Assembly (NCBI GenBank): GCA_900555015.1 | Contig: USJL01000009.1 | Coordinates: 1-64,000 of the forward strand | Length of the DNA stretch: 64,000 nt | Reading direction: 5' to 3' | Source: an uncultured Oscillospiraceae bacterium | Lineage (GTDB): Bacteria; Bacillota; Clostridia; Oscillospirales; Acutalibacteraceae | In this document: one piece after another, positions 9,081-17,908 of the stretch | Numbering within the stretch: position 1 is the stretch's first letter | Layout: every line of letters starts with the position of its first letter | Program-made: the position numbers and the translations under genes | The notes under the pieces: generated by a model | Databases searched by the model: none | Told to the model about the DNA's origin: nothing | The model's input: the letters and a program-made list of their open reading frames with translations, nothing else

Positions 9081-9869
9081 ATGAAAAAAATGAAATCACA
9101 GGTTATAGGTTATGTAAAAGATATGTTCTCACAAAGCAATATGGTAAAGCGTGTTGTTTTTTCGTTTTTAAGTATTGTTGTTATGGGATTCGGAATTTCA
9201 CTTTTTTCTGTTTCCGGTTTCGGTGTAGACCCTTTTACTTCAATGAATATGAATGTTGCAAGCGCAATCGGCGTTGGTTTCGGAACATATCAAATGATTA
9301 TAAATGCAATTATTTTGTTTTATGTTATTGTTGTTGCTCACAGGGGCTTGGTTGGCGTAGGAACAGTGTTTAATATGGTTGCCTGCGGTTATGTGTGTGA
9401 ATTTTTCCAAGGCTTAATTCAGCCTATGGTTGCTCATAACTTTATTATGCCGGTCAGACTTGCTTTGCTTGGTGCAGGCATAGTAACGCTTTGCTTTGCT
9501 TGTTCATTGTTCTTTACGGCAAATGTGGGCGTCGGTCCTTATGATGCACTTGGTTTTATGCTTTGCCGTGGAATTCATATTGAGCATAAGTTTGCCAGAG
9601 TTATTACAGATGTAAGCGTTGTTCTTATCGGTCTTGTTGTAAGCGGCGGTTTAACAGCATTGGTTAAAGGCGATTTTTCACATATTCACAACGTTGGTAT
9701 CGGCACAATAATTACCGCATTTTGCATGGGCCCGCTTATTAATGTGTTTAACAAAACCGTTTCTTCAAAATTGTTTAATGTCGATTATGAAAAACTCGGC
9801 AAAGATTTTGTGTATATAATGATAAAAGGTGCTGCCGTTAAAAACGCAGTTCCTGCATCATTTAAATAA
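9081..9869 (+). CDS. YczE/YyaS/YitT family membrane protein
   Basis: 262 residues with about five membrane helices. GFGISLFSVSGFGVDPFTSM near the N-terminus and its internal echo NVGVGPYDALGFML are the paired motifs typical of the family. No biochemical function is established for it; an exporter or permease role is often supposed. The frame is open from 8976, but the ATG at 9081 has GAGG upstream and starts a normal basic lead before the first helix. Confidence 0.75.
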   Translation: MKKMKSQVIGYVKDMFSQSNMVKRVVFSFLSIVVMGFGISLFSVSGFGVDPFTSMNMNVASAIGVGFGTYQMIINAIILFYVIVVAHRGLVGVGTVFNMVACGYVCEFFQGLIQPMVAHNFIMPVRLALLGAGIVTLCFACSLFFTANVGVGPYDALGFMLCRGIHIEHKFARVITDVSVVLIGLVVSGGLTALVKGDFSHIHNVGIGTIITAFCMGPLINVFNKTVSSKLFNVDYEKLGKDFVYIMIKGAAVKNAVPASFK

Positions 9870-9899
9870 ATTTGTGTGTATATTTTAGGTAATAAAATA

Positions 9900-9936
9900 C
9901 CCTGCAATTTTAAGTTGCAGGGCGTTTTATTTTTTC
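9900..9936 (+). terminator. Terminator after the YitT-like gene
   Basis: CCCTGCAA / TTGCAGGG stem followed by CG and a long T-rich run. Confidence 0.85.
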
Positions 9937-9948
9937 TGAAAAACAATA

Positions 9949-9980
9949 AAAAAGAACCAATCAAAGGATTGGTTCTTTTT
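9949..9980 (-). terminator. Terminator of the M28 peptidase gene, active in either direction
   Basis: AAAAAGAACCAATC (9949-9962) and GATTGGTTCTTTTT (9967-9980) form a perfect 14-bp stem with A and T flanks on both sides. It ends minus-strand transcription 11 bp after the peptidase stop codon. Confidence 0.85.
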
Positions 9981-9991
9981 GTTTGTTAATC

Positions 9992-11233
9992 TTACTGTTT
10001 TGCACCGTCGTCAAACATTTCAAGCGCTTTAACACTGATTGCAAAGCAATCTGCAAGTCCGTCAAGATTCATATTATCGTATGTATCTCTTCTTGTGTGG
10101 TAATAATCTTCAAGCTTGTGGTTAAGTCCTGTAACACCTGTTGCTCTAAAGCCTGCCTGTGCAAATGCTGCAGAGTCTGTTGCACCGCCAAGTGGGGGAA
10201 CCCAACCTTTTTTACAAGGAATGTTAAGTTCCTGTGCAGCTTCCATAAATAAATCTGAAACGTCTTTGTCTGCTTTAACAGTACCGTTTAAATCACGGTA
10301 ATTTGTCATTAAATATTTAGGGTCGTGAATTGTATCATAAGAGAAAATAAATGTAGGCACATCGTCAAATTCACCTTTGTGTGCTTCACACCAAGCTTTT
10401 GAACCTCTCAATCCTGCTTCTTCAGAGCCGGAAAGAACAACACCTACTTCTGTGTTTTCAAGCGTAATTCCTGCGTCTTGAAGTGCCTTCATAACTGCAA
10501 TACCCATATAACAACCAGAAAGGTTATCGTTTGCGCCGTCAACAATTCTGTCTTCATTCCACATCCAGTAAAGACCAATAAGGAACGGAACAAAAAGAAA
10601 TCCCCACAGTGCCATTTTTACCGGTGTTGAGCTAAAATCAACTGCACTGAAATGAACGCCGTACTGCGCAATGTACATAATTGAAACTACAATATAGTAA
10701 ACTGCGCCGATTCCGCAAATAATTGCGTGACCTTCAAATCCTACGCCGCCCAATTTGTAGTTAACCGGCCATTCCCATGCTGCGTCAGGGTGTCCGTTAA
10801 AAAGAATGCGGCGTTTAACTTCGCCTGTACACTTTTTAATTGCCGTAACGTTGTGTCCTGTCTTTTCAGGGAAAAATCTGTCCACAAATTTTTTGTAAAG
10901 ACCAAATTGCATAAATGCAATAACAAGACCGCCTACAATTAAAAGTATTGAAATAAGGGGACAGAAGAAGAAAATCGCAATTCCCAAAAGCACCATTGTG
11001 ATTGTGAAGTAAATCCAACCAAAAAACGAACCGGGATTTTCTTTAAAGCTTTCCACATCGGCTCTTTCGCAACCGCAGTCTTTTTTCAGCACATCAGCCA
11101 TGTATTCGCATGCCTGTAATTCACCTTTTGAACCCGGGTCTCTTTTTTCAAAATCCTTGCAAATGTGGGTGATTTCGTCAAGCATATACTTGGCATATTC
11201 ATCCTTCTTGTTGATAATGTGTTTTAAATCCAT
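9992..11233 (-). CDS. M28-family metallopeptidase with membrane segments
   Basis: 413 residues. Zinc-peptidase motifs are in order: GHPDAA (first His-x-Asp), GANDNLSG (bridging Asp), SGSEEAGLRG (Glu-Glu catalytic and zinc), SYDT, and DYYHTRRDT (last His). Between the N-terminal part and the catalytic core are hydrophobic stretches at ~70-110 and ~170-230, so the enzyme is membrane-bound. M28 enzymes are aminopeptidases or carboxypeptidases; the substrate is unknown. ATG 11233 lies six bases after AAGGAGG; an in-frame TTG two codons upstream overlaps the ribosome binding site. Confidence 0.85.
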   Translation of the reverse strand: MDLKHIINKKDEYAKYMLDEITHICKDFEKRDPGSKGELQACEYMADVLKKDCGCERADVESFKENPGSFFGWIYFTITMVLLGIAIFFFCPLISILLIVGGLVIAFMQFGLYKKFVDRFFPEKTGHNVTAIKKCTGEVKRRILFNGHPDAAWEWPVNYKLGGVGFEGHAIICGIGAVYYIVVSIMYIAQYGVHFSAVDFSSTPVKMALWGFLFVPFLIGLYWMWNEDRIVDGANDNLSGCYMGIAVMKALQDAGITLENTEVGVVLSGSEEAGLRGSKAWCEAHKGEFDDVPTFIFSYDTIHDPKYLMTNYRDLNGTVKADKDVSDLFMEAAQELNIPCKKGWVPPLGGATDSAAFAQAGFRATGVTGLNHKLEDYYHTRRDTYDNMNLDGLADCFAISVKALEMFDDGAKQ

Positions 11234-11302
11234 AACCAACCTCCTTAAAAAATTATAATTTTACTTTAACACGATGTTAACAAAAAATCAACAATTAAAG
11301 TA

Positions 11303-12823
11303 TTATTGTTCACTGTTGTTGCCGCTTTTTTCATCGTGTTTTTTTGCTGCGTTTGCTTTTTCTTCGGCTTCTTTCAATTTTTCTTCTGCTTTTCTTGCCT
11401 TTTCAGCAGCCTTTTCTTCGGCTTTTTTGGCTTTTTCGGCTTCCCTTTTTGCCTTTTCTTCTTTTTCTTTTGCCTTTTTTGCTTCCTCTGCTTCTTTTTT
11501 TATTCTTTCTTTTTCTTCTTTTTCTGCTCGTTTTCTTTCTTCTTCGGCTTCCTTTTCGGCACGTTTTTTAGCCTCTTCTGCCTCTTTTATTGCCTTTTCC
11601 TGTTCTTTACGGGCTTTTTCATCAGCTTTTTCCTGTTCTTTGCGAATTTTTTCTTCGGCTTTCTCCTGCTCTTTGCGTGCCTTTTCTTCAATTTTTCGCT
11701 TTGCTTCTTCAGCCTCTTTTTGTGCTTTTTCAGCGTCTTTTTTTGCTTTTTCGGCTTCTTTTCTTGCCTTTTCTGCTGCCTTTTCAGCTTCCTTGCGTGC
11801 TTTTTCACGCTCTTTGCTTTCCTTGTATTTTGTTTCTCTTCCTTCTCTTTCGCTAACTATTTCTTCCATATCCAAATTATCCGTGCCGCCTTTTTTCCAG
11901 GTGTGAATAATTTCAGGATGTTCAAATATATCGTCCAATTTTTTAATGAAAGGAACAATTTCGCCAAAATCAAGTGCACGGTGGTCAAAAACAATGCAAA
12001 GGGGCATAACCTGCCTTACTGCTATTTCTTTTTCTCCGTTTTCGTTCGTAACAACAACAGGCTTATCCTGAACTGCACCTACTGCTATTGCGCAAACCTG
12101 CGGCGGAACAATTTCAATAAGGCATGTTTCACCACGTTGTTGCCTGTATACAGAGCCAATGTTTGAAACGGTAATTGTGCCTTGCTCAATATCATGTTTT
12201 GTAAGTCTGTCTTCCTCGGGAATTTTATAATAATCGCTTTTTTCCTTGCCGCTTAATGTTTTAACCTTGTGCTTGCCGGTTTTTGAGCCGATAAGCCTGT
12301 AGAGTGTTTGCTTAATTTCACCTTTTTTAAGAGCTGTTAATGTGTTGTCAAGGGAAACATCAAACATAACTTCGTTTAAATTTGTGTTTTTAACACGCCT
12401 GTTAACATCGTTAATGTAATCAACCATTTCATCCAAACTTTTGTTTTCAAAGTTGTGCAGGTTAATCGTCATCATTTCACCGGTGGGCAAAACCATGGGC
12501 ATTGAAATGTTTATGTCTTCAAATGTGTGTATTGTGCCACGAACAAGTTTTTTATCAAACTCAATGTATGAGTTCATAATCGGGTCTGCCTTTAAGCCTT
12601 CAACAATTATTTTAAGCATAATTGTGTTAAGTGTTATTTTTGCGTCTTCACTTTCGCAGTTTTCGTTAAGCCTTTTGTATTCAATCATAAATTCTGTTAC
12701 GTCAGGCTCATAATTATATGTAACATGGGGAATATTTACCCAGCTTTCGGTTGTCATGTTTGCAACTATTTTACGTTGAATACCAAAGTGAATTGTGTTT
12801 TTCTTTTTCATTTTGTTTGCCAT
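11303..12823 (-). CDS. Orphan 2-oxoacid dehydrogenase E2-type acyltransferase domain with long charged tail
   Basis: 506 residues. Residues ~1-310 resemble the catalytic domain of lipoate acyltransferases (E2): the catalytic His is in FDHRALDFGEI (His281), with TITVSNIGS upstream. There is no lipoyl domain and no peripheral-subunit-binding domain. In the family motif HxxxDG the Gly is Phe here (HRALDF). Residues ~325-506 are almost only Glu, Lys, Ala and Arg with heptad-like repeats, a long helical or coiled-coil tail. No E1 or E3 gene is nearby. Function is open; a structural or acyl-transfer role outside the dehydrogenase complex is inference. Confidence 0.7.
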   Translation of the reverse strand: MANKMKKKNTIHFGIQRKIVANMTTESWVNIPHVTYNYEPDVTEFMIEYKRLNENCESEDAKITLNTIMLKIIVEGLKADPIMNSYIEFDKKLVRGTIHTFEDINISMPMVLPTGEMMTINLHNFENKSLDEMVDYINDVNRRVKNTNLNEVMFDVSLDNTLTALKKGEIKQTLYRLIGSKTGKHKVKTLSGKEKSDYYKIPEEDRLTKHDIEQGTITVSNIGSVYRQQRGETCLIEIVPPQVCAIAVGAVQDKPVVVTNENGEKEIAVRQVMPLCIVFDHRALDFGEIVPFIKKLDDIFEHPEIIHTWKKGGTDNLDMEEIVSEREGRETKYKESKEREKARKEAEKAAEKARKEAEKAKKDAEKAQKEAEEAKRKIEEKARKEQEKAEEKIRKEQEKADEKARKEQEKAIKEAEEAKKRAEKEAEEERKRAEKEEKERIKKEAEEAKKAKEKEEKAKREAEKAKKAEEKAAEKARKAEEKLKEAEEKANAAKKHDEKSGNNSEQ

Positions 12824-12925
12824 ATTAACACTTCATACTGTAGATTATTTACATATTTAAGTTTAAGTCAAATGCCTTTGATTGTCAATATTTCTGCTTT
12901 TGGTTTTTTGAAAATAAATAAAAAA

Positions 12926-12946
12926 GCAGGCGAGTTAACGCCTGCC
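12926..12946 (-). terminator. Terminator of the ECF S-component gene
   Basis: Stem GGCAGGCG / CGCCTGC on the minus strand with a T-run, just after the stop codon at 12967. Confidence 0.85.
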
Positions 12947-12966
12947 AAAATTATAAATATTGTATT

Positions 12967-13536
12967 TTATTTTTGAACTTCTTTTTTACCTATCTTTATA
13001 AGTTTAACAATAACAGATGCTAAAACCATGTTAATTGCAAGTTCAATTACAAAGTTAATTGAAACAAGACCTGTAAATACTGTTGCGAATCCTGTTGTGC
13101 CGAATACGCCGATTAACCATTCTTGGAAGAATAAATAACAACCAATAATGAAAATTCCGGTGTTAACTATAGGGCAGGCAATACCTGCAACAACAACAGC
13201 AAGCGTTGTGTTCTTTTTCTCAAGTACCTTGTAAATTGCACCGGCAACAAGTCCTGCCAAAATACCTTTCAGTAAAACCGTTACAACAGTTCCTGCCGGA
13301 TTTATTGTAAGAAAAGCCGATGCGTCGCCGCTTATAAGTACCGAAACACCGAATGCGGCACCAAGCCATGCTCCTGCGCCTATTCCGTAAAGTGCTGCGC
13401 CGATAACTATCGGTGCAAGAACCAAAGTAATGGAAAAGGGACCGAATTTAATTGCCGAAGCCACTAATTGAAGCACAACAATAATTGCTGTGAATAAGCC
13501 TATTCCGGCTACTTTTTGTGTTTTTTTGTTTTTCAT
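12967..13536 (-). CDS. ECF transporter substrate-binding (S) component, substrate unassigned
   Basis: 189 residues with six predicted membrane helices, the normal size for an energy-coupling factor S component. The first helix (GIGLFTAIIVVLQLVAS) and the APIVIGAALYGIGAGAWLGA segment are typical. S components bind a vitamin or other micronutrient and share the EcfA/A'/T module, which is absent here and must be encoded elsewhere. The substrate cannot be deduced from sequence by eye. It has its own promoter and an approximately 100-nt leader. Confidence 0.75.
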   Translation of the reverse strand: MKNKKTQKVAGIGLFTAIIVVLQLVASAIKFGPFSITLVLAPIVIGAALYGIGAGAWLGAAFGVSVLISGDASAFLTINPAGTVVTVLLKGILAGLVAGAIYKVLEKKNTTLAVVVAGIACPIVNTGIFIIGCYLFFQEWLIGVFGTTGFATVFTGLVSINFVIELAINMVLASVIVKLIKIGKKEVQK

Positions 13537-13668
13537 ATTAAATTTTCCTTTCTGCTACTGCTCCAAAACCTTGATTCAAAAACACAACAAATCAATGGTT
13601 CAAGGAATTTATTTTCCTTTGCGGATGCAATGCGTTGCCATTATAGTATATCCGTGCCGAAATTTCAA
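13537..13668 (-). promoter_or_regulatory. Promoter and ~100-nt leader of the ECF S-component gene
   Basis: On the minus strand TTGAAA (forward 13663-13668), a 17-bp spacer and TATAAT (forward 13640-13645). The leader between the likely +1 near 13633 and the start codon can fold, for example CCATTGATT with AATCAAGG. I could not match it to a known riboswitch. A regulatory leader is plausible for a vitamin transporter but unproven. Confidence 0.5.
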
Positions 13669-13805
13669 CAGTTTTTTCATATTATGCGTGTTATCTTAAT
13701 ATAGTTAATATGTGAACACTTATGTGTAATTTGAACAAAAATCAATTAATTTTTTATGAAAAAGTTAAAAATCAATAAATATTTTGTTTAAATATCATAT
13801 AAAAA

Positions 13806-13834
13806 TTGACAAGTGTGGAAAATTATTATACAAT
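13806..13834 (+). promoter_or_regulatory. Promoter of the EF-G-like gene
   Basis: TTGACA (13806-13811), 17-bp spacer, TACAAT (13829-13834). The rest of the 334-bp space between the two divergent genes shows no further feature. Confidence 0.7.
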
Positions 13835-13870
13835 ATTAACAAAGATTTTGATTTACACGAGGTAAATTTT

Positions 13871-15922
13871 ATGAAAAACTATAATGCAAAGGATATCAGA
13901 AACGTGGCTGTAGTAGGTCATGCTTCAAAAGGTAAAACAACTTTAACAGAAGCATTGCTTTCTGTTGCAGGTGCAACCGAACGTATGGGTAAGGTGCAGG
14001 ACGGCACAACCGTAACCGATTTTGATTCTGAAGAAAAGAAACGTAAAATTTCTGTTTCAAGTGCTGTTGCTCCTTGTGAATATAAAAATACAAAAATTAA
14101 TATTATTGATACTCCCGGTCTTTTCGATTTCGCCGAGGGTGCAGCAGAAGGTTTAAGAGCTGCAGAAACGGCAATTATTGTTGTTTCCGCACGTTCCGGC
14201 TTGGCAGTAGGTGCCGAAAAGGCATTTAAAAATGCAGGTTCACGCCGTATGGCTCGAATTTTTGTTACTACTAAAATGGATGATGAAAGAGCCGATTTCT
14301 ATAAATCATTTAACGGCATTGTTGCAAAATTCGGCACTATGGTTTGCCCGATTGTTGTTCCTGTAATCACAGGCGGTAAGGTTGCGGCTTATTATAATAT
14401 GATAGATGACAAGGCTTATTCTTATGAAGGCACAAAAGCTACGGTTGTTGAGTGTAATCCTGATGACCCTGCAAGATTTGATGCAATTAAGGCTGTTTTC
14501 AGTGAGGCGGTTGCAGGTACTGATGAGGAAATAATGGAAAAATACTTTGGCGGTGAGGAGCTTACCGTTGAGGATAAAGTAAAAGGTTTAAAACTTGGCG
14601 TTGCCGACGGCTCTATAATTCCCGTTTTTGCGCTTTCCGGTTTAACAGGTTGTGCTTGTGATTTACTTCTTGATTTTATTGCCGAGGCTTGCCCGGCTCC
14701 AAAGCACGAATATGCAATTTGTGATGATGAGCCTGTGGAACTTTTGCCTAAGTCTGACGGAGATTTGGCAGCTGTTTGTTTTAAAACCGTTGCAGACCCG
14801 TTTATCGGTAAATTATCTTTCTTTAAAGTTTTGAGCGGTAAAATCAAAGCCAATACAGAAGTTTATAACAGCAATACCGGCAAAAACGAAAAGGTTGGTA
14901 AAATCGTTACAATGTTCGGCGCAAAGCAAATTGATGCCGCAGAAATTGATGCAGGCGATATAGGCGCCGTTGTTAAACTTGCAGGCTTTAACACAGGCGA
15001 CACTATGTGTATGTCTAATAAAATCATTAAAGCAGACGGCGTTGCTACACCTACTCCTACATATGCAATGGCTGTTGATGCAGTTAAAAAAGGTGATGAG
15101 GAAAAAATTGCGTCAGGTCTTTCACGCCTTTGTGAAGAAGACCCAAGCCTTGTTTTCTTTGTTAATCACGAAACACATCAGCAAATTATTAAGGGATTGG
15201 GCGAACAGCAGCTTGATGTTGCCGTTTCAAAATTAAAATCCAAATTCTCTGTTGATGTTACTCTTTCAGAACCGAAAATTGCTTACCGTGAAACTATTAC
15301 CGTTAAAGTTTCTGCACAGGGCAGACATAAAAAGCAAAGCGGCGGTCACGGTCAGTTTGGCGATGTGTTTATTGAATTTGAACCTTATGATTGTGAAAAA
15401 CTTGAATTTGCCGAAAGAGTTGTCGGCGGCGCAGTTCCAAAGAATTTCTTCCCGGCTGTAGAAAAAGGTCTTAATGAATGTATGGAAAAAGGCGTTCTTG
15501 CAGGTTATCCTATGGTAGGCATTAAGGCAACTCTTTATGACGGTTCGTATCACCCGGTTGATTCAAGTGAAATGAGTTTCAAAATGGCAGCTTCAATAGC
15601 GTTTAAAGAAGGCGTTTCTAAAGCAATGCCTATAATTCTTGAACCGATTTCAACTTTAAGAGCAGTTTGTAATGACGAGGCTATGGGCGACGTTATAGGC
15701 GATATTAATAAACGCCGTGGCAGAGTTTTGGGTATGACGCCGGTGGGCGACGGAATGCAGGAAATTATTGCCGAGGTTCCGGATGCCGAAATGGTAACGT
15801 TTTCAACTGCTATGCGTCAAATAACTCAGGGCAGAGGTTCGTTTACAACAGAATTTGCAAGGTATGACCGTTGCCCCGAACACATTGCTCAAAAAATAAT
15901 AGCTCAAAGTAAAGCAGAATAA
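13871..15922 (+). CDS. Elongation factor G-like GTPase (EF-G paralogue)
   Basis: 683 residues with EF-G domain order and length. The GTPase motifs differ from housekeeping EF-G: G1 is GHASKGKTTL rather than AHIDAGKTT, G3 is DTPGLFDF rather than DTPGHVDF (the catalytic His is replaced by Leu), and G4 is TKMD. Domain IV has SGGHGQFGDV, and the C-terminus has the RGRVLGM and GRGSFTTEF segments. It belongs to the EF-G2/EF-G-like branch, whose role is unsettled. ATG 13871 has GAGGT upstream; the frame is open from 13784 but without a better start. Confidence 0.85.
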   Translation: MKNYNAKDIRNVAVVGHASKGKTTLTEALLSVAGATERMGKVQDGTTVTDFDSEEKKRKISVSSAVAPCEYKNTKINIIDTPGLFDFAEGAAEGLRAAETAIIVVSARSGLAVGAEKAFKNAGSRRMARIFVTTKMDDERADFYKSFNGIVAKFGTMVCPIVVPVITGGKVAAYYNMIDDKAYSYEGTKATVVECNPDDPARFDAIKAVFSEAVAGTDEEIMEKYFGGEELTVEDKVKGLKLGVADGSIIPVFALSGLTGCACDLLLDFIAEACPAPKHEYAICDDEPVELLPKSDGDLAAVCFKTVADPFIGKLSFFKVLSGKIKANTEVYNSNTGKNEKVGKIVTMFGAKQIDAAEIDAGDIGAVVKLAGFNTGDTMCMSNKIIKADGVATPTPTYAMAVDAVKKGDEEKIASGLSRLCEEDPSLVFFVNHETHQQIIKGLGEQQLDVAVSKLKSKFSVDVTLSEPKIAYRETITVKVSAQGRHKKQSGGHGQFGDVFIEFEPYDCEKLEFAERVVGGAVPKNFFPAVEKGLNECMEKGVLAGYPMVGIKATLYDGSYHPVDSSEMSFKMAASIAFKEGVSKAMPIILEPISTLRAVCNDEAMGDVIGDINKRRGRVLGMTPVGDGMQEIIAEVPDAEMVTFSTAMRQITQGRGSFTTEFARYDRCPEHIAQKIIAQSKAE

Positions 15923-15934
15923 TATTAAACCGTT

Positions 15935-15968
15935 GGTGCAATTCCTTAATTGGAATTGCACCTTTTTT
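15935..15968 (+). terminator. Terminator of the EF-G-like gene
   Basis: Perfect stem GGTGCAATTCC / GGAATTGCACC with six T residues. Confidence 0.9.
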
Positions 15969-16002
15969 GCAAATTTTGTTCATTCAATTTTAAAATAATA
16001 AA

Positions 16003-16034
16003 AAGACTGCAACCCAAATTATGGTTGCAGTCTT
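16003..16034 (-). terminator. Terminator of the LysR gene
   Basis: Perfect stem AAGACTGCAACC / GGTTGCAGTCTT; the A-rich left flank gives the T-run for minus-strand transcripts. Confidence 0.8.
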
Positions 16035-16069
16035 AAATTAATATCAGTTTATTAACAGTAAAAGTTTTA

Positions 16070-16954
16070 TTAAATAAATTTTTCTTTTAGCATATCTGCA
16101 AATTCCTCTATATAATACCCGGAATTGTCTTTTTTCCAAAATGCGCAGTAAGCCTTTGTAACAGGTTCTGATTTTCTTACAAGAGGTATTCTGCTTATTG
16201 ATGTGTCAAACCACTCTTGTTCACCTATAATATCAACAGGCATATAACCCTGACCGGTTACTATTTTTAATCTTGCCGATTGAATAGAATCGGCAAAAAT
16301 ATATTCTCCTTTAAGTCCGATTATTTTTTCATAATATTCTTGTTCTTCTTTTTGCGAATTTTGGTTTGTTATAAGAATACATGGCGTGTTTTTCAGGTCA
16401 TCTGCTTCTATTTGATTTAATCTGCTTAAAGAATTTCTTGATGATATTTCTATATATGTTTTGCTTTGCGACAACGTAATGTTATTGTATTCTCCTGAAA
16501 ATGCACGCCGTTGGTCGATTAACACAAAATCAACAGAATCGATTTCAAGTAGGTTATAAAGTTCTTCGTGGCTTCCTACCGTTATATTGATATTAACAGT
16601 AGGGTGCTTTTCGGAAAATTCCGATACAGCTTCCGTAAGCTGATTACCTGTGTAACCCTTGTAATAGCCTAAACGCAATACTGCAGTGTTAGGATTGTCA
16701 ATACGTCTTGTTTCACGAATTAGCCGTTCTATATCACTTGTTATAATTAAACTTTTTTGATAAAAATGTTCGCCTGCTTTTGTTAAGCTGAATGTGCGGT
16801 TGTGCCTTTCCAAAAGCTTTACGCCAAGTTCATCTTCCAGTTTTTTTATTTGTTGTGATATTGCCGATTGAGAAATATAGCATTCATCTGCGGCAATGTA
16901 AAAATTTCCGTTTTCAACTACGGATTGAAAATATTTAATTTGTTTAAGAAGCAT
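16070..16954 (-). CDS. LysR-family transcriptional regulator
   Basis: 294 residues, normal length. The N-terminal helix-turn-helix (YISQSAISQQIKKLEDELG, then VKLLERHNRTFSLTKAGE) is classic. Residues ~90-290 form the periplasmic-binding-like effector domain (LRLGYYKGYTG, then VNINITVGSHEEL). It is divergent from the CMD-family and SDR genes across 180 bp, the usual arrangement for a LysR regulator and its targets. The effector is unknown. Confidence 0.93.
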   Translation of the reverse strand: MLLKQIKYFQSVVENGNFYIAADECYISQSAISQQIKKLEDELGVKLLERHNRTFSLTKAGEHFYQKSLIITSDIERLIRETRRIDNPNTAVLRLGYYKGYTGNQLTEAVSEFSEKHPTVNINITVGSHEELYNLLEIDSVDFVLIDQRRAFSGEYNNITLSQSKTYIEISSRNSLSRLNQIEADDLKNTPCILITNQNSQKEEQEYYEKIIGLKGEYIFADSIQSARLKIVTGQGYMPVDIIGEQEWFDTSISRIPLVRKSEPVTKAYCAFWKKDNSGYYIEEFADMLKEKFI

Positions 16955-17019
16955 GTTATCACCTCACATATTATTATATAACGATTAGTAAAACTTATCA
17001 ATAACTAAATTATAAAGAA

Positions 17020-17048
17020 TTGATTGATTAAAATTATACAGGTATAAT
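17020..17048 (+). promoter_or_regulatory. Promoter of the CMD-SDR genes, in the LysR divergent region
   Basis: TTGATT (17020-17025), 17-bp spacer, TATAAT (17043-17048). It lies in the space shared with the divergent LysR gene, where the regulator would be expected to bind; no clear operator was picked out. Confidence 0.6.
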
Positions 17049-17062
17049 TAGATTGTAAATAG

Positions 17063-17131
17063 CAAATAGCCGGTGCAATAAAATCCGAACAAGCTGTGGC
17101 AAAATGGGCAAAGAAAGGCTTAGGTGAATAA
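17063..17131 (+). pseudogene. Possible C-terminal remnant of a degraded gene
   Basis: Between a TAG at 17060 and a TAA at 17129 lies an open stretch reading QIAGAIKSEQAVAKWAKKGL plus GE and a stop. It looks like the end of a soluble protein, but has no start codon and sits within the leader of the CMD gene. It may be a leftover of a deleted gene. It could also be chance, since it is only 22 codons. Confidence 0.3.
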
Positions 17132-17133
17132 TA

Positions 17134-17892
17134 ATGGCTGTAACCGATAATGCAAAAGAATATCACGAAAAAATGTTTCCGGGTTATGTTTCTTCATTTT
17201 TAAATACCGACCCGGAATTTATTGAAAGATTCGACAATTTTGCTTTTGATGAGGTAGTTAATCACAGTAAATTAGATGAAAAAACAAGGTGGCTTGCAAT
17301 TCTTGCAACGGTTATAGGCTGTCAGGGTATTGATGAGTATAAAGCTTTGTTGCCTGCGGCTGTGAATTTTGGTGTAATGCCTGTTGAAATTAAAGAAACG
17401 GTTTATCAGGCTGTGGCTTATCTCGGAATCGGAAGAGTTTTTCCGTTTTTACAATGTACAAATGAGGTTTTAAAATCACTCGGAGTAAAACTTCCTCTTG
17501 AAAATCAAGCAAATACAACAACGGAAAACCGTCTTGAGAAAGGCATACAAGCGCAGACAAATATTTTTGGCGATACAATGAAAGATTTTTATAAATCCGG
17601 CAGTGCCGAAAGCCGCCATATAAATTATTGGTTAACAGATAATTGCTTTGGCGATTATTACACAAGGGGTGGGCTTAATTACAGGCAAAGAGAAATGATT
17701 ACATTCTGTTTTCTTGCGGCACAAGGGGGATGTGAACCTCAGCTTATTTCTCATGCAACAGCAAATATTCGCCTTGGAAACAACAAGGAATTTTTAATAG
17801 ATGTAATTTCTCAATGTATTCCGTATATCGGTTATCCAAGAAGTTTAAATGCTCTTAATTGTGTTAATGCTGCAGCTGAAAATATTAAATAA
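17134..17892 (+). CDS. Carboxymuconolactone decarboxylase-family protein with two CMD domains
   Basis: 252 residues with two AhpD/CMD-like repeats, at ~40-110 and ~165-245. CMD proteins are decarboxylases or, when they carry CxxC, peroxidase-type reductases. Here the CxxC is absent: the first repeat has ATVIGCQGIDEYKALLPAA (one Cys, no His), the second AAQGGCEPQLISHATAN (Cys and His kept). A redox role of the AhpD type is therefore unlikely. AGGTG precedes the ATG. It forms an operon with the SDR gene 16 bp downstream and is divergent from LysR. Confidence 0.8.
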   Translation: MAVTDNAKEYHEKMFPGYVSSFLNTDPEFIERFDNFAFDEVVNHSKLDEKTRWLAILATVIGCQGIDEYKALLPAAVNFGVMPVEIKETVYQAVAYLGIGRVFPFLQCTNEVLKSLGVKLPLENQANTTTENRLEKGIQAQTNIFGDTMKDFYKSGSAESRHINYWLTDNCFGDYYTRGGLNYRQREMITFCFLAAQGGCEPQLISHATANIRLGNNKEFLIDVISQCIPYIGYPRSLNALNCVNAAAENIK

Positions 17893-17908
17893 TAAGGAGA
17901 TTAAAATT

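Noticed and set aside
11274..12166. Long plus-strand open frames rich in Phe, Ser, Ala and Cys opposite the E2-like gene
   Set aside because: They are complements of the Glu/Lys/Ala tail codons; they have no ribosome binding sites and absurd composition.
13609..13634. Resemblance of the ECF leader (CATTGCATCCGC on the minus strand) to the 3' end of tetrahydrofolate riboswitches
   Set aside because: It lies at the very start of the transcript, and the 5' THF motif and the rest of the fold are absent.
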